NCBI RefSeq assembly: GCF_025717045.1
Contig: NZ_JAOVZN010000010.1
Span: 1-41,492, forward strand
DNA: 41,492 nucleotides
Source of the DNA: Flavobacterium sp. SH_e
Lineage (GTDB): Bacteria; Bacteroidota; Bacteroidia; Flavobacteriales; Flavobacteriaceae
Direction of reading: 5' to 3'
Below the pieces are notes generated by a model. That model saw nothing but the letters and a program-made list of their open reading frames with translations, was not told where the DNA came from and searched no databases. Numbering within the stretch: position 1 is the stretch's first letter; every line of letters begins with the position of its first letter. Both the position numbers and the translations under genes were made by a program. Shown piece after piece: positions 16,379 to 26,900 of this stretch.

Positions 16379-17476
16379 TTAGTCTTTACTGAAAGCTTGC
16401 ATTACTGATAACGCATTGTTATCAAAACTGTATAAAGCTTGATTTTCGAATGTAGAACCGCTTGTTGACTGAGGTCCTTTAAAAGCAACCCATTCACCTC
16501 CCCAATACGCAAATCCTTGTCCGAATTCTGATGTTTTTACTATATTTTTAATATCCGTGACAAAAGTTCTCTGTCCCGCTGGAGTTGCCGGATATCCAGG
16601 CACTAGCTGATCATTTGTCCCAACAATATTATTCGTTTGGTCATTATGCAATAAAGTAAAAGGATAAGCCGTTTCTGCGATCAAGACTTTTTTACTGAAT
16701 TTACTCCCTAAAGCATTAATCGTATTTTTTACTACTTCTAAATCTTTACCATGCCAAACCGGATAATAAGACAGTCCGATATAATCGTAATCAACATTTT
16801 TCATTTTGTTGAAAAACCAATCTGTACTTCCTCCATCTACACCTGCATAATGAATCATTATTTTTGTATTTGGAGCTTTGCTTCGAACTGTTGCACTTGC
16901 AGCACTTAATAAAGCTAAACATTGTTCTTCGTTATTAATTAAATGTCCTTGTGGCCACAGTAATCCGCTGTTGATTTCATTCCCAATTTGAATAATATCT
17001 GGATTGATTTCTGAAATTATTGTTGCTGTATAATCCGAAACTGCTTTTTTTAACTCAGTAAAAGATAAATTTTTCCATTCTTCCGGAGTAGTCTGCATTC
17101 CTGGATCAGCCCAATCATCAGAATAATGAACGGTAAGCCAAACTCTTAAACCTGCTTGTCTTGCTTTTTGAGCTAACTGTTTTACTTCACTTAAACCAGA
17201 ACGTCCATTTACAGGATTTTTCCATAAACGAATTCTAACTGTATTGCAACCTGCATTTTTTAGCGTTGTAAGCATTCCTTCCGCTTTTCCGTTGCTATAA
17301 AATTTAGTTCCTAAAGATTCCATTTGAGGAAGAAAAGAAACATCTGATGCCCTGATAAAAGTATCACTTGCATCTGGCGGAGCAACCGTTTCTGTATCTG
17401 TTGAATCATTACTTGAGCACGAAAACTGAATTGCAGTTATAGCTAATAACCCAAGAATTTTTATATATTTTTTCAT
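16379..17476 (-). CDS. GH53 arabinogalactan endo-beta-1,4-galactanase (copy B)
   Basis: 365 residues. The lipoprotein signal ends in QFSC and is followed by SSNDSTDTETVAPPD, an acidic stretch like the lipoprotein export signals of Bacteroidota, so this copy probably sits on the cell surface. The GH53 barrel starts at RASDVSFLPQMESLGTKF. The acid/base is E167 (IIQIGNEINSGLLWPQGH) and the nucleophile E268 (VLIAETAYPFT). It carries a small insertion after the nucleophile (LLHNDQTNNIVGTNDQLVPGYP) that copy A lacks. It should make the first cuts in extracellular beta-1,4-galactan, feeding fragments to SusCD. A terminator lies between this gene and the SusE-like gene upstream, so enzyme expression may be lower than that of the uptake genes. 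Confidence 0.93.
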   Translation of the reverse strand: MKKYIKILGLLAITAIQFSCSSNDSTDTETVAPPDASDTFIRASDVSFLPQMESLGTKFYSNGKAEGMLTTLKNAGCNTVRIRLWKNPVNGRSGLSEVKQLAQKARQAGLRVWLTVHYSDDWADPGMQTTPEEWKNLSFTELKKAVSDYTATIISEINPDIIQIGNEINSGLLWPQGHLINNEEQCLALLSAASATVRSKAPNTKIMIHYAGVDGGSTDWFFNKMKNVDYDYIGLSYYPVWHGKDLEVVKNTINALGSKFSKKVLIAETAYPFTLLHNDQTNNIVGTNDQLVPGYPATPAGQRTFVTDIKNIVKTSEFGQGFAYWGGEWVAFKGPQSTSGSTFENQALYSFDNNALSVMQAFSKD

Positions 17477-17531
17477 GATATGAATTGTAATTAAGAAATT
17501 TTGAATTTAAAAAGTAAGCTCTTTTTAATGT

Positions 17532-17573
17532 AAAAAAGAAGCCTCAAAAAGCTTTTAGAGGCTTCTTTTTTTT
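17532..17573 (-). terminator. Intra-operon terminator between the SusE-like and GH53 genes
   Basis: Perfect 14-base arms (17532-17545 and 17558-17571) contain a GAAGCCTC/GAGGCTTC core and six Ts after the hairpin on the minus strand. It lies in the 104-base gap inside an otherwise single-direction gene series, so it probably lowers transcription of the enzyme genes relative to susCDE. Confidence 0.8.
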
Positions 17574-17580
17574 AATTCAA

Positions 17581-18648
17581 TTATGGAACTGTTATAAACA
17601 TGTAACGGCCATCTAAGTCATTGAACCAGATATCATATTTTCCAGCCTCAACAATAATATCTCCTCCATTGTCTCCCCAGTTAACATCCCAACTATTGTT
17701 TGCTCTGAATTTCATTTTTCCTGCTTTTAAAGTTTGAGTAACTTTCCAGATATGTCCATCAAAATCAGATTTAACCAAAGGAACATCCATATTCCATCCT
17801 GTATCATCACCTGTTAATACAGATCCTGTTAAAGTGATTGTAGCATACGTTGTCATTGGCCCTGTATAAGGCGTGATTTTATACGTTAATTCTTCAAGAT
17901 TAATTTCAAAACTATAATAACCTGCAGCTGTAGTTGGGAAAACTCCTGGATCAGGGTCACTTTCTGTTGCTCTGTATTGTACTGCGGCACCGTTTGTTCC
18001 GTACATTGGAGCCCAGAAACCAATTTGCTCGATTAATTTAAAACCATCCGGATTGAAGTATCCTGTATAATATTGTTTTGCATTTTCTTTAGTATCTCTA
18101 AAAATTGGCATATTGTTGTTATCTACACTCCATCCTGCAGATGTACCTGGCCCTACTAAAAACAAATCAACTTTAGGGAATTCACCTCTGTAAGGAGTTA
18201 CCGTAATAGTGATTGGTGTAGAAAGTTTTGGTTCTGAAAGCGTTGTTCCAACAGTCGATTTAATTCTGATATCAATTGTTCCTTCAACATCAGGCGCAAG
18301 ACCAAGTGACAAAGCTTTTGCATTAAGTTCTGCTACTGAAATAGTTGCGTGTGTGGTTGTAGCAGTTGTAATATCTACTGGTGCAGCAAATTCAGTATTG
18401 CTAGCTGCAAATTGTACTGTATAGGTAACAATTGTTGGAGTTCCGTAACTTACTTTTTCCCAAGTTAAAGTCAAAGCAGTATTGTTTGGAGTTTCTTTAT
18501 TTAGAATAACAGAAGAACCATTTTCTGGAGTTATAAGAGCAAAAGCAGCTTCCTGAGGTTCCAAAATCATTAAATTTTCTTCGTTTTCACAAGACCAAAA
18601 TCCTGTAAGCAATACTACAGCTATAAATAATTTATATATAAGTTTCAT
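17581..18648 (-). CDS. SusE/SusF-like surface glycan-binding lipoprotein
   Basis: 355 residues. The signal peptide ends in GFWSC (Cys about 20) followed by acidic ENEEN, pointing to the cell surface. Residues about 30-155 form a SusE-type Ig-like domain (AFALITPENGSSVILN ... PLTLTWEKV-like pattern). Two carbohydrate-binding beta-sandwich modules of the SusE/SusF kind follow, one at about 160-260 (LFLVGPGTSAGWSVDNNNMP, GYYSFEINLEELTYKI) and one at about 265-355 (LTGDDTGWNMDVPL, MKFRANNSWDVNWGDNG). Trp-rich loops such as WDVNWGDN are typical sugar-binding surfaces. It lies 26 bases after susD. Its job is to capture galactan at the surface next to SusCD; ligand specificity is inferred from the neighbouring GH53 and GH2 enzymes. 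Confidence 0.88.
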   Translation of the reverse strand: MKLIYKLFIAVVLLTGFWSCENEENLMILEPQEAAFALITPENGSSVILNKETPNNTALTLTWEKVSYGTPTIVTYTVQFAASNTEFAAPVDITTATTTHATISVAELNAKALSLGLAPDVEGTIDIRIKSTVGTTLSEPKLSTPITITVTPYRGEFPKVDLFLVGPGTSAGWSVDNNNMPIFRDTKENAKQYYTGYFNPDGFKLIEQIGFWAPMYGTNGAAVQYRATESDPDPGVFPTTAAGYYSFEINLEELTYKITPYTGPMTTYATITLTGSVLTGDDTGWNMDVPLVKSDFDGHIWKVTQTLKAGKMKFRANNSWDVNWGDNGGDIIVEAGKYDIWFNDLDGRYMFITVP

Positions 18649-18674
18649 TTTGTATATCGTTTAAGTTAAAAAAA

Positions 18675-20282
18675 TTAGTAACCCGTGTTTTGAGTTAAAT
18701 TTCTATTTGCTCCCAATGATCCTTCTGGAATTGGAAAAACACTCATGTAAGTAGGAATAGCAATTCCTTTTGAAGAATTTCCTTTCCATGCCCAGTTATA
18801 AGATCCTCCAGTATATTTACCAAAACGGATTAAATCTTGTCTTCGGTGCGCTTCCCAATGCAATTCACGGGCTCTTTCATCAATAAGAAAATCAAGCGTT
18901 AATTCACTTAAAGTAATATTTCCAACAGTTGAATTGGAATTGGCTCTTTGTCTTAATGCATTTACATAATCTAAAGCTTGAGCTGTTGTTCCGTTTCCGC
19001 CTCTTAAAGTAGCTTCTGCATACATTAAATATACATCTGCCAATCTAAATAATGGGAAATCAGTATCTGCGTAAGTAGAACTGCTTCCGTTAACTCCTGT
19101 TGAAGTTTTATTAGAAAATTTAGATAAAATATAACCTTGCGTTTTTACACCAATATCATCGATATCAATAGATCTTTGTTTTGATGGATCGCCCTGAACA
19201 CCTTTTCCTATTGTATTTCTGGTATCCTGGCTGAATTTTGTTCCATCAAACTTTTGAACAAATTCTTTTCTAATTCTAAGCGCTCCTGTCCAACCTCCAA
19301 TTCCAAAATCAGCGCCATTATTTTCCCAAGCTCCAATTTGTCCATTTGTTAAAACAGTTGTTGCTCCCCAGTTTTGAGAAACTGCTCCATCCGATTGGAT
19401 TCCAAAAATGATTTCTTCAGAAGTATTATTGTCAGCCTTAAAATTGTCCAGGTATTTCGGTTTCAAAGTGTAACCGCCAGCAATGATTTCGTTACACATT
19501 GCAACACAGTCATCAAAACGATCTTCCTGAATATAAACTTGTGCATTCAAATATATTTTAGCCAAAATCATACGTGCCATAGATTGGTCTACCCTTCCGT
19601 ATTCATTTGTTCTTGGTGCTTTTAAATCAGGTAAAACCGCTTTTAATTCTGATTCCACATAGTCAAATAGCTGTTTTCTGTTAAATTCAGGTCCCGCAAA
19701 ATTTAAAGGATCATTCTCAGTATACATTGGCGCTTTTCCAAATAAATCCATCATGTTATAATAAGCATAGGCTCTTAAAACACGAACTTCTTGACGGTAA
19801 AGTGCGATATCTGCCAGAATTGCTGCATCAGTAATACCTCTTGAACTTAATTTTTCTGGAGTACTTTGACGCAAAAACTCATTTGCATAAGCTACAGAAA
19901 CCATTGTTCTACTAAACATTCCTAAAATAATAGGATTTGCAGCCGTCCAGATATTACGCTGTAATTCAGCCGTTCCCGCGTCATTTTCATAACTCCAAAC
20001 CAATTCGTCGGTAGTTAATTCCTGCATGTATAACAAACATCTTGTAAACTGACTTGTACCAGCATCTACTCCTTCAAGCGAAGAATTATCTGGGCCAAGT
20101 ACTCCTGTTAAAGTTAAGTTTCCGTACACTCCGGCAAATGCTTTCTGGTAACCTTCAGGCGTAGAAAATAATACATCTGAAGAAAGAACATCATCATCTT
20201 CCGAAACTACATTTAAATCATCAGTACACGACTGAAAAACCAAAGTCAATGCAACTATTGCTGTTACTATATATTTTTTCAT
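18675..20282 (-). CDS. SusD/RagB-family galactan-binding lipoprotein
   Basis: 535 residues from the ATG at 20282. The frame extends upstream to 20315, but that would overlap susC and put 11 extra residues before a clean signal peptide (MKKYIVTAIVALTLVFQSC). The lipobox Cys is followed by TDDLNVVSEDDD, an acidic surface-export signal. The protein shows the SusD plan of TPR-like helices (VLRAYAYYNMMDLFGKAP) and a C-terminal RagB/SusD domain (FPLFRLADVYLMYAEA, DFLIDERARELHWEAHRRQDLIRFG). It forms the lid of the SusC transporter and binds the oligosaccharide before uptake. Ten bases separate it from susC, so the two are cotranscribed. Confidence 0.96.
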   Translation of the reverse strand: MKKYIVTAIVALTLVFQSCTDDLNVVSEDDDVLSSDVLFSTPEGYQKAFAGVYGNLTLTGVLGPDNSSLEGVDAGTSQFTRCLLYMQELTTDELVWSYENDAGTAELQRNIWTAANPIILGMFSRTMVSVAYANEFLRQSTPEKLSSRGITDAAILADIALYRQEVRVLRAYAYYNMMDLFGKAPMYTENDPLNFAGPEFNRKQLFDYVESELKAVLPDLKAPRTNEYGRVDQSMARMILAKIYLNAQVYIQEDRFDDCVAMCNEIIAGGYTLKPKYLDNFKADNNTSEEIIFGIQSDGAVSQNWGATTVLTNGQIGAWENNGADFGIGGWTGALRIRKEFVQKFDGTKFSQDTRNTIGKGVQGDPSKQRSIDIDDIGVKTQGYILSKFSNKTSTGVNGSSSTYADTDFPLFRLADVYLMYAEATLRGGNGTTAQALDYVNALRQRANSNSTVGNITLSELTLDFLIDERARELHWEAHRRQDLIRFGKYTGGSYNWAWKGNSSKGIAIPTYMSVFPIPEGSLGANRNLTQNTGY

Positions 20283-20292
20283 GATTTCGCTA

Positions 20293-23235
20293 TTAAAATT
20301 TAAGATTAAGACCAAATAAGATTGATCGCTGTCTTGGATAAATCGTTTTGTCTACACCATTATTTGTGATTTCAGGATCTAAGCCACTGTATTTTGTAAG
20401 TACAAAAACATTCTGAACTCCAGTTGATACTCTTAACGAGGCTTTACTGTTTACCCAATTATTTAAAGTATATCCTAGCGTAATATTATCTAATTTTAGA
20501 AACGAAGCATTTTCAATATAAAGATCTGATAATACAACATTTGAAGTAGTTTGGAAATTAGTTTCTAATACCTGAGATGGAATATTACTTAAAACTCCAC
20601 CATTTTCCATAGCATCATATTGCGCTCTACTTGCATCTACGGCATTAAAAATTCGGTTACCAATACTTGCTCTTAAATTGAATGAAAAGTCAAACTTTTT
20701 GTAATTCATATTAGAAGCAAATCCCAATGTAAAATCTGGATCTGGATTATTATAAATGTATTTATCTGAATCATTTTTAATATTATCGCCATTTAAATCT
20801 GCAAAAGCTCCCTCGATTGGTTTTCCTTCACTGTTATATAATTGCTTGTAAACATAGAACGAATAAGGAGTGTAACCTTCTCTAAAAATTTGCCCAGGAG
20901 TTCCTGTTCCTGCAATATTGTCTCCTAAATAAATATCGGTTCCTCCAACAAGATTTTTGATTCTTCGTTCAAACTTGGAAATATTAAAATTCATATTCCA
21001 ATTAAAATTTTCTGTTTTAATTGCATTCGCATTAATCGTAAACTCGACACCTTTTGTGGTAAAGCTTCCCACATTCTGATAAACACGGTTCGAAAAATTA
21101 CTTCCGTCAGATATTGCTGCATTTACTAACAAATCTTTAGATTCTTTGTAATAAACATCAAGTCCAGCAGTTAAGCGATTATCTAAAAATCCGAAATCAA
21201 GACCTGCATTGTACGAAGTAGTTTCTTCCCATTTCAAATCGTTTGTTCTTTTTGAAGGAAGTGCAACTGGAACCGGACTATCTCCAAAATAATACTCAGA
21301 GTTTCCGCCACCCACTTGATATTTTTGCAAGTATCCGTTTGGTTCAGGAATATCCTGCTGTCCTGTAATTCCGTAACTCAATCTTAATTTTAAGTCTGAT
21401 AAGACAGTACTTTCTTTAAAGAAATCTTCTTTGATTTTCCATCCAAAAGCTACAGAAGGGAAATTCCCCCAGCGATTATCTTCTTCAAATCTTGATGAAC
21501 CATCTCTTCTGTAAGACAGCGTTAATAAATATTTGTCTCTAAAGTTCAAATTTGTTCTGGCAAAGAATCCTATCAAAACAACATCCGTATCTAGAGTAGT
21601 TTCAGGAAATGTTGATGGCAAATCTGGGTTTAGAATATTGCCCGTTTCAAATCTTGAACTTTGAAATTTTTGATACGAATAACCGCCAGTCATTTCAAAA
21701 TTCAATGAATTGAAAGTTTTGTTATAAACTAAATAAGTATCTAATAATTTATTTTTTCTAGTTGCTTCTGTGTATTCATCTGTTCCATACGGAATGTTGT
21801 TGTTTGATGGCGCAGAACCTGCATCAGCGCCAACCAATCTTCTTCTATCTCCATCAGATTCGTCAAAACCAACATTTACAACAGCTCTTAAAGCAGGTAA
21901 AAAATGAAATTTATAATCGATTTCAAAATTTCCAAAAATCCTGTCATTTGTTCCTCTATCATTTGTATTTACTAATTGTGAGACAGGGTTTCTTGCAGCA
22001 GTTGAAACTAAAGGGTAATTTCCATTGGCATCAATCCCTGTAGTATATTCAAAATAACCTCCATAAGGTGCGCCTTCAACTTTTATTGGTTGTGTCGGAT
22101 CAAAACCTATAGCTGCTCCTTCAACAGCATCTGTAAATCTGTTTTTTTCGTTTGTGTAATTAGCAGAAAGCCTAAGTTTTAAATGATTGTCAAGAAACGT
22201 TGGATTCATTACTAAACCAACCGTATTTCTTTTAAAAGTATTGGTCAATCGTAAACCCTGCTGATCTGTATTTCCAAGAGTTAAACTTGTTGGAATAACA
22301 TTAAATAAATTTCCTCTTACGGCTAAACTTTGATCTATCGTACCAGTGTTTCTATAAATTGCTTTCTGCCAATCAGTATTTGCAGTTCCCAATTTATTTA
22401 AATCATCACTTCTTCTGTCAGCAATAACACTTCTAAATTCATCTGCACTAAAAACATCAACAGTTTTAGTCAGAGAACCTGCTGCATATTGCACGTTGTA
22501 ATCTACTGATAATGTTTTACTACCTTTTTTAGTAGTTATAATAATTACACCATTTGAAGCTCTAGAACCATATATTGCTGAGGCCGAAGCATCTTTTAAA
22601 ACCGTTATCGACTCAACAGTTGCAGGATTTAATGATGCTAAAAAAGAAGAAGATCCTGTATTTGTAGTATTATCAAGAGGTAATCCGTCGATAACAATAA
22701 GAGGATCATTACTTGCAAAAAGCGAACTTCCTCCTCTAATTCTAATTTGAGAACTAGAACCTGGCGCACCTGTTGAATTAACTGTTAAACCAGCAACTCT
22801 TCCGTTAAAAAGACTTTCTGTAGTAACATTATTTCCTTTGTTAAAATCTTTTGTAGAAAGTGCCGTAACAGATCCTGTAGCATCTTTCTTTTTAACGATT
22901 CCGTATCCTACCTGAACAACTACTTCTTTCAGCTGGTTGGTGTCTTCTTCAAGATATACAGTAATGTTTTTTTGTCCGCCAACTGGAATAGTTTGGGTTG
23001 TATAACCAGTATAGGAAAATGCAATTTGACTATTTGATTTTACTCCAGTTAATTGAAATTTTCCATCAAAATCAGTAGAGGCACTAATATTTGCACCTAC
23101 CACTTTAATGTTTACTCCTGGTATGGGCTGCTTGGAATCCTTTTCCAAGACAATACCACTTATTGTGCTCTGAGCAAAGACACAAAAAGGAAGTAAGAGT
23201 AATAAAAGTAAAAATTTGGTTTTAATTCTTTTCAT
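20293..23235 (-). CDS. SusC/RagA-family TonB-dependent galactan transporter
   Basis: 980 residues. A signal peptide (to about residue 21, FCVFAQS) is followed by a carboxypeptidase-regulatory-like domain (SGIVLEKDSKQPIPGVNIKV), a TonB box-like stretch (LKEVVVQVGYG), a plug (GRVAGLTVNSTGAPGSSSQIRIRGGSS, PLIVIDGLPLDN, LKDASASAIYGSRASNGVIIITTKKG) and a 22-strand barrel ending in RQRSILFGLNLKF with the terminal Phe. It imports galacto-oligosaccharides through the outer membrane using TonB energy. First gene of the galactan operon, divergent from its regulator across a 761-base gap. I could not find a clear consensus promoter; a TATATTTC element near 23295-23310 is one mismatch off. Confidence 0.97.
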   Translation of the reverse strand: MKRIKTKFLLLLLLLPFCVFAQSTISGIVLEKDSKQPIPGVNIKVVGANISASTDFDGKFQLTGVKSNSQIAFSYTGYTTQTIPVGGQKNITVYLEEDTNQLKEVVVQVGYGIVKKKDATGSVTALSTKDFNKGNNVTTESLFNGRVAGLTVNSTGAPGSSSQIRIRGGSSLFASNDPLIVIDGLPLDNTTNTGSSSFLASLNPATVESITVLKDASASAIYGSRASNGVIIITTKKGSKTLSVDYNVQYAAGSLTKTVDVFSADEFRSVIADRRSDDLNKLGTANTDWQKAIYRNTGTIDQSLAVRGNLFNVIPTSLTLGNTDQQGLRLTNTFKRNTVGLVMNPTFLDNHLKLRLSANYTNEKNRFTDAVEGAAIGFDPTQPIKVEGAPYGGYFEYTTGIDANGNYPLVSTAARNPVSQLVNTNDRGTNDRIFGNFEIDYKFHFLPALRAVVNVGFDESDGDRRRLVGADAGSAPSNNNIPYGTDEYTEATRKNKLLDTYLVYNKTFNSLNFEMTGGYSYQKFQSSRFETGNILNPDLPSTFPETTLDTDVVLIGFFARTNLNFRDKYLLTLSYRRDGSSRFEEDNRWGNFPSVAFGWKIKEDFFKESTVLSDLKLRLSYGITGQQDIPEPNGYLQKYQVGGGNSEYYFGDSPVPVALPSKRTNDLKWEETTSYNAGLDFGFLDNRLTAGLDVYYKESKDLLVNAAISDGSNFSNRVYQNVGSFTTKGVEFTINANAIKTENFNWNMNFNISKFERRIKNLVGGTDIYLGDNIAGTGTPGQIFREGYTPYSFYVYKQLYNSEGKPIEGAFADLNGDNIKNDSDKYIYNNPDPDFTLGFASNMNYKKFDFSFNLRASIGNRIFNAVDASRAQYDAMENGGVLSNIPSQVLETNFQTTSNVVLSDLYIENASFLKLDNITLGYTLNNWVNSKASLRVSTGVQNVFVLTKYSGLDPEITNNGVDKTIYPRQRSILFGLNLKF

Positions 23236-23996
23236 ACTTTTAATCAGTTTGGTTTTAAGTTAGTTTGGTTAATTTGTTTGATTACGAAATCATTTGCAGA
23301 AATATAACTTTTAAGGAAATATTCTCCATTTACATTTAATAATATTTTATAGAAATATCTCTAAAAGATTAAAATCTGCTTGTCAAATAAGCTATTCTAT
23401 TTTTCTAGAATGAATGAAGTAAGGTTTTCTACCGTAAATTTTTAATTGGAGTGTTGGTCATGTTAGTTTTTTTTGGTTAAGATAATTAGTTAGGTCGCAT
23501 TCTTTGATATGCTTTAAAGAAAAAACAAAGCAACTTTGTTCAAACGATATCGCTTATCAACTCATACTGCAAATTAAGGCTACAGGAAGTTTTTAAGACA
23601 GGGAAAAATTCATTTATAAAAGGGGACAATTTCGTAAAAGCATGCATATAACACCCAATAAAAACATATTATTCATTTTTTCACTCTAAAAAAAACGATA
23701 AAAGAAATAATTCCCATCTATAACAATGTTTTTAATAATCAAACTGACTGTAGATTTTAACTGATAAATTTTAGAAACATATACTTTAAAAAATCGCAGT
23801 ATTCCAAATGTTTAACAAAAAACATAAAATCACAGTAACAATTAATCCAAAAAACAAATGTTATTTTTACACGCTTTACAATAAATCATTATTTTCGTAA
23901 AGTATACTGATTTAACATATATCCATGTAAAATCAAATCCGATTTTCAGATCGTGGTGTCTTGTACCAAAGAGTAACAAGCTTTTAAAAAAAATCA
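23236..23996. other. Divergent regulatory region between susC and the HTCS gene
   Basis: 761 bases, very AT-rich, without a supported gene. Seen in it are two direct copies of AGTTTGGTT (23246-23254 and 23262-23270), 16 bases apart, just upstream of the susC ATG; an inverted repeat AACAAAG-CAA-CTTTGTT (23525-23541); and a CTTTAC/GTAAAG repeat near 23874-23901. Any of these could be operators for the hybrid regulator, which must act here by position, but none is proven. Confidence 0.5.
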
Positions 23997-26900
23997 ATGA
24001 ATAAGCTAAAGTCTTTTCTTTTTATTAGTCTTCTTTCGATAAGTATGTTTGGGCAGAATTACCCAATAAAGCATCTTGATATTTCTTCAGGGCTTTCTAA
24101 TAATTCTGTGGCATCAATATATCAGGATCAAAACGGATATATGTGGTTTGGAACTTTTGACGGACTTAATCGATATGATGGAAATGATTTTAAAATTTAT
24201 CGCCATATTCATACCGATCCAAATTCTATTCAAGGAAATGCCATAAGCTGTATTGAAGGTGACTTTGAAAATAATTTGTGGATAGGAACAACTGCTGGAC
24301 CAGTTATTTTTAATGCTGAACGATCTTCTTTCAGTCCGCTAAAATATTATGATAGTAACAACAAAATCAAAGTTTTAAATGTTACTGCTTACGAAATAAT
24401 TGCTGTACATTCTCTGCATATTATTCTTGTTGCCACAAAAGAAGCAATAGTACTTTATAAAGAGGGCGAAAAAATTGGAACTGCAATACCATTCAAAGGA
24501 AAATTAAATTACATCGCAAGATCAATAGCCTACAATGAGAAAAAACAAATCTTCTATGTTTTTATAACTGATATTGGACTTTGTAAATACGATATTAAAT
24601 CCAAAAAACTGACGCTTCTTAACAACACAATTACGGGCGCAAATTGCATTAAATTTACAAATGAAGGACTTTGGGTTGGTTCAGACGAAGGTGCTTATTT
24701 ATATAATGAAAGTCTAAATAGTTATTCTAAAAATTACTTTCTTGAAAAAACAGTAGTGCGTGATTTCTTTCAGCAAGAAAACAGACTCTGGATTGCCACC
24801 GATGGAGCTGGTATTTTCACCATAACAAAAAATCAGACTGCTCCAGTTTTATATCGAGCCAGTGGGCCATTTCCATTGCTTAATAGTAAATCCTTATACG
24901 ACATATTTGAAAGCAAAACTGGAGAATTGTGGTTTGGAACCCTTCGCGGAGGCGTAAGTATGATGGGGAAAAAACCGCTCTATTTTAATCATTTTAAAAG
25001 CAAGAACCCACTGACTCATAAAGAAGATGAAGATCCTGCGGCAAACTTCATGCTTTCTTTCTGTGAAGATGAAAAGAAAAATATCTGGATAGGAACAGAT
25101 GGCGCTGGAATGCGATATTGGAATAGGAAGCAAAACACTTATGACGTCTACTCTACAACATCGGCTGCTGGCAGAAAAATTCAAAGTGATTTTGTTACAA
25201 GTATTGTCAGAGATTCTGATAATGCCATTTGGGTTGCTATGTGGAAAGGTGGCGTGTGCCGAATCGATCCAAAATCAAAGGCAATTCAAAATTTTTCAAT
25301 TTACAATCAATTTACTAAAAAAGCGGAACAGGAATCATGGCTCCTCTTTTTAGATTCAAAAAATACACTGTGGCTTGCTATAACAAACTCTGGTGCTCTA
25401 TATCAATTGGATAGAAAACAAAATAAATTTATCTGCTACAGTAATACTTTACGCGATGTTACCTGTCTTTATGAAACTAAAGACGGGAAAATCTGGGGCG
25501 GAACTTTCAATTCCTTTTTTGAGATAGAACCGAAAACAAAAAAGGTAAAAAAATATCATTCTGAATATACCGTCAGATGCATCACTGAAGATCAAAATAA
25601 GAATCTTTGGATTGGTACAGTCGAAGGCGGTCTTCTTTTATTTGATAGAAAAACAGGGACTTATAAAAAATACACCACTCAAAACGGACTTCCTAGCAAT
25701 ACAATACTTCGTTTATTAGAAGACAAAGAAGGAAATTTATGGATGAGTACTTATCATGGAATTTCAAGATTTAGCCCCAGAAATAATAGATTTAGAAATT
25801 TTGGTGTCACCGATGGTGTCCAGAGCAATCAGTTTAGTTGGAATTCAGGTACGAAACTGTCAACAGGAGAATTTATTTTTGGAGGCATAAACGGATTCAA
25901 TGTTTTTCATCCGGACAGTATTAAAGACAAAAAAAATACAGGTAAATTTTTATTAAATGATTTGCTTGTAAATAATCAGTCTTTAAAATTGGATAGCCCT
26001 TATATAACAGAAAAAAAGCTAGAAATGATCAGCAGTGCCGAACTCCCTTATGAAAAATCGGCTTTAAGTTTCGATTTTGTGTATCTCGATTATGTCAATT
26101 CTGAAAAAATCAACACTGCATATTTCCTTGAAGGTTGGGACAAAAACTGGAATTATACTTCAAAAAATAATAGAGCAAATTATTCTAGACTGACCGAAGG
26201 AACTTATATTTTTAAGGTTAAGACAACCGATATTTTCGGAAATTGGAATAATGAAGTGGCGTTGGCAACTGTAAAAATTCTTCCGCCGTGGTATAGAACT
26301 TGGTGGGCTTATACATTTTATATAATTGGTATAATCAGTGCTATTTATGCTTATGTAGGTTATCATAAAAACAAAGAGAGACTTCGCTACGAAATAAAAC
26401 TTGCTCGTATGGAACATATAAAAGACAAAGAACATGCCGAAAAGCAGTTTTCGATGTTCACTTATATGGCTCATGAATTACGCACCCCACTATCTTTAAT
26501 TATAAATCCGCTTAAAAGTGTAGTGGAAAGAAAGAAACATTCTGAAGATGATCTTGATCTAAATCTCGCTTATAAAAATGCTAAACGATTATTGAGTCTT
26601 ACAGATCAATTACTGTTGTTTAGAAAAGCAGAAACTGATCTTGATGAACTCAAAATTTCGAAGATTAATTTAAATGTTCTTTGCAGAGAAATCTACGAGA
26701 GTTTTACACAAATGGCAGTAGCTAAAAGTCTGAAATATCAGTTTATTGAAGAAAAAGCATCGACAGAAATATATGGAGATTATGAAAAAATAGAAATTAC
26801 TCTTTTCAATTTAATTTCAAATGCTTTTAAATTTACCCCAAATGGAGGATCAATCACCATTGAGATAACTGAGAATATTGATGATGTTTCAATAATTATT

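Noticed and set aside
20283..20315. Longer susD (galactan locus) starting at 20315
   Set aside because: It overlaps susC and puts 11 residues before a clean lipoprotein signal peptide; the ATG at 20282 is better.
21762..22043. Open frame on the plus strand inside the galactan susC gene
   Set aside because: His/Gln/Leu-rich translation without a recognisable domain, fully antisense to a clear TonB-dependent transporter; a shadow of its codon pattern.
23236..23996. Small RNA or riboswitch in the long susC/HTCS gap
   Set aside because: I saw no conserved riboswitch core or terminated short transcript; the repeats present are short and AT-rich.
24894..25184. Open frame on the minus strand within the HTCS propeller
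   Set aside because: Fully inside a well-supported 1356-residue gene and with no domain-like content.
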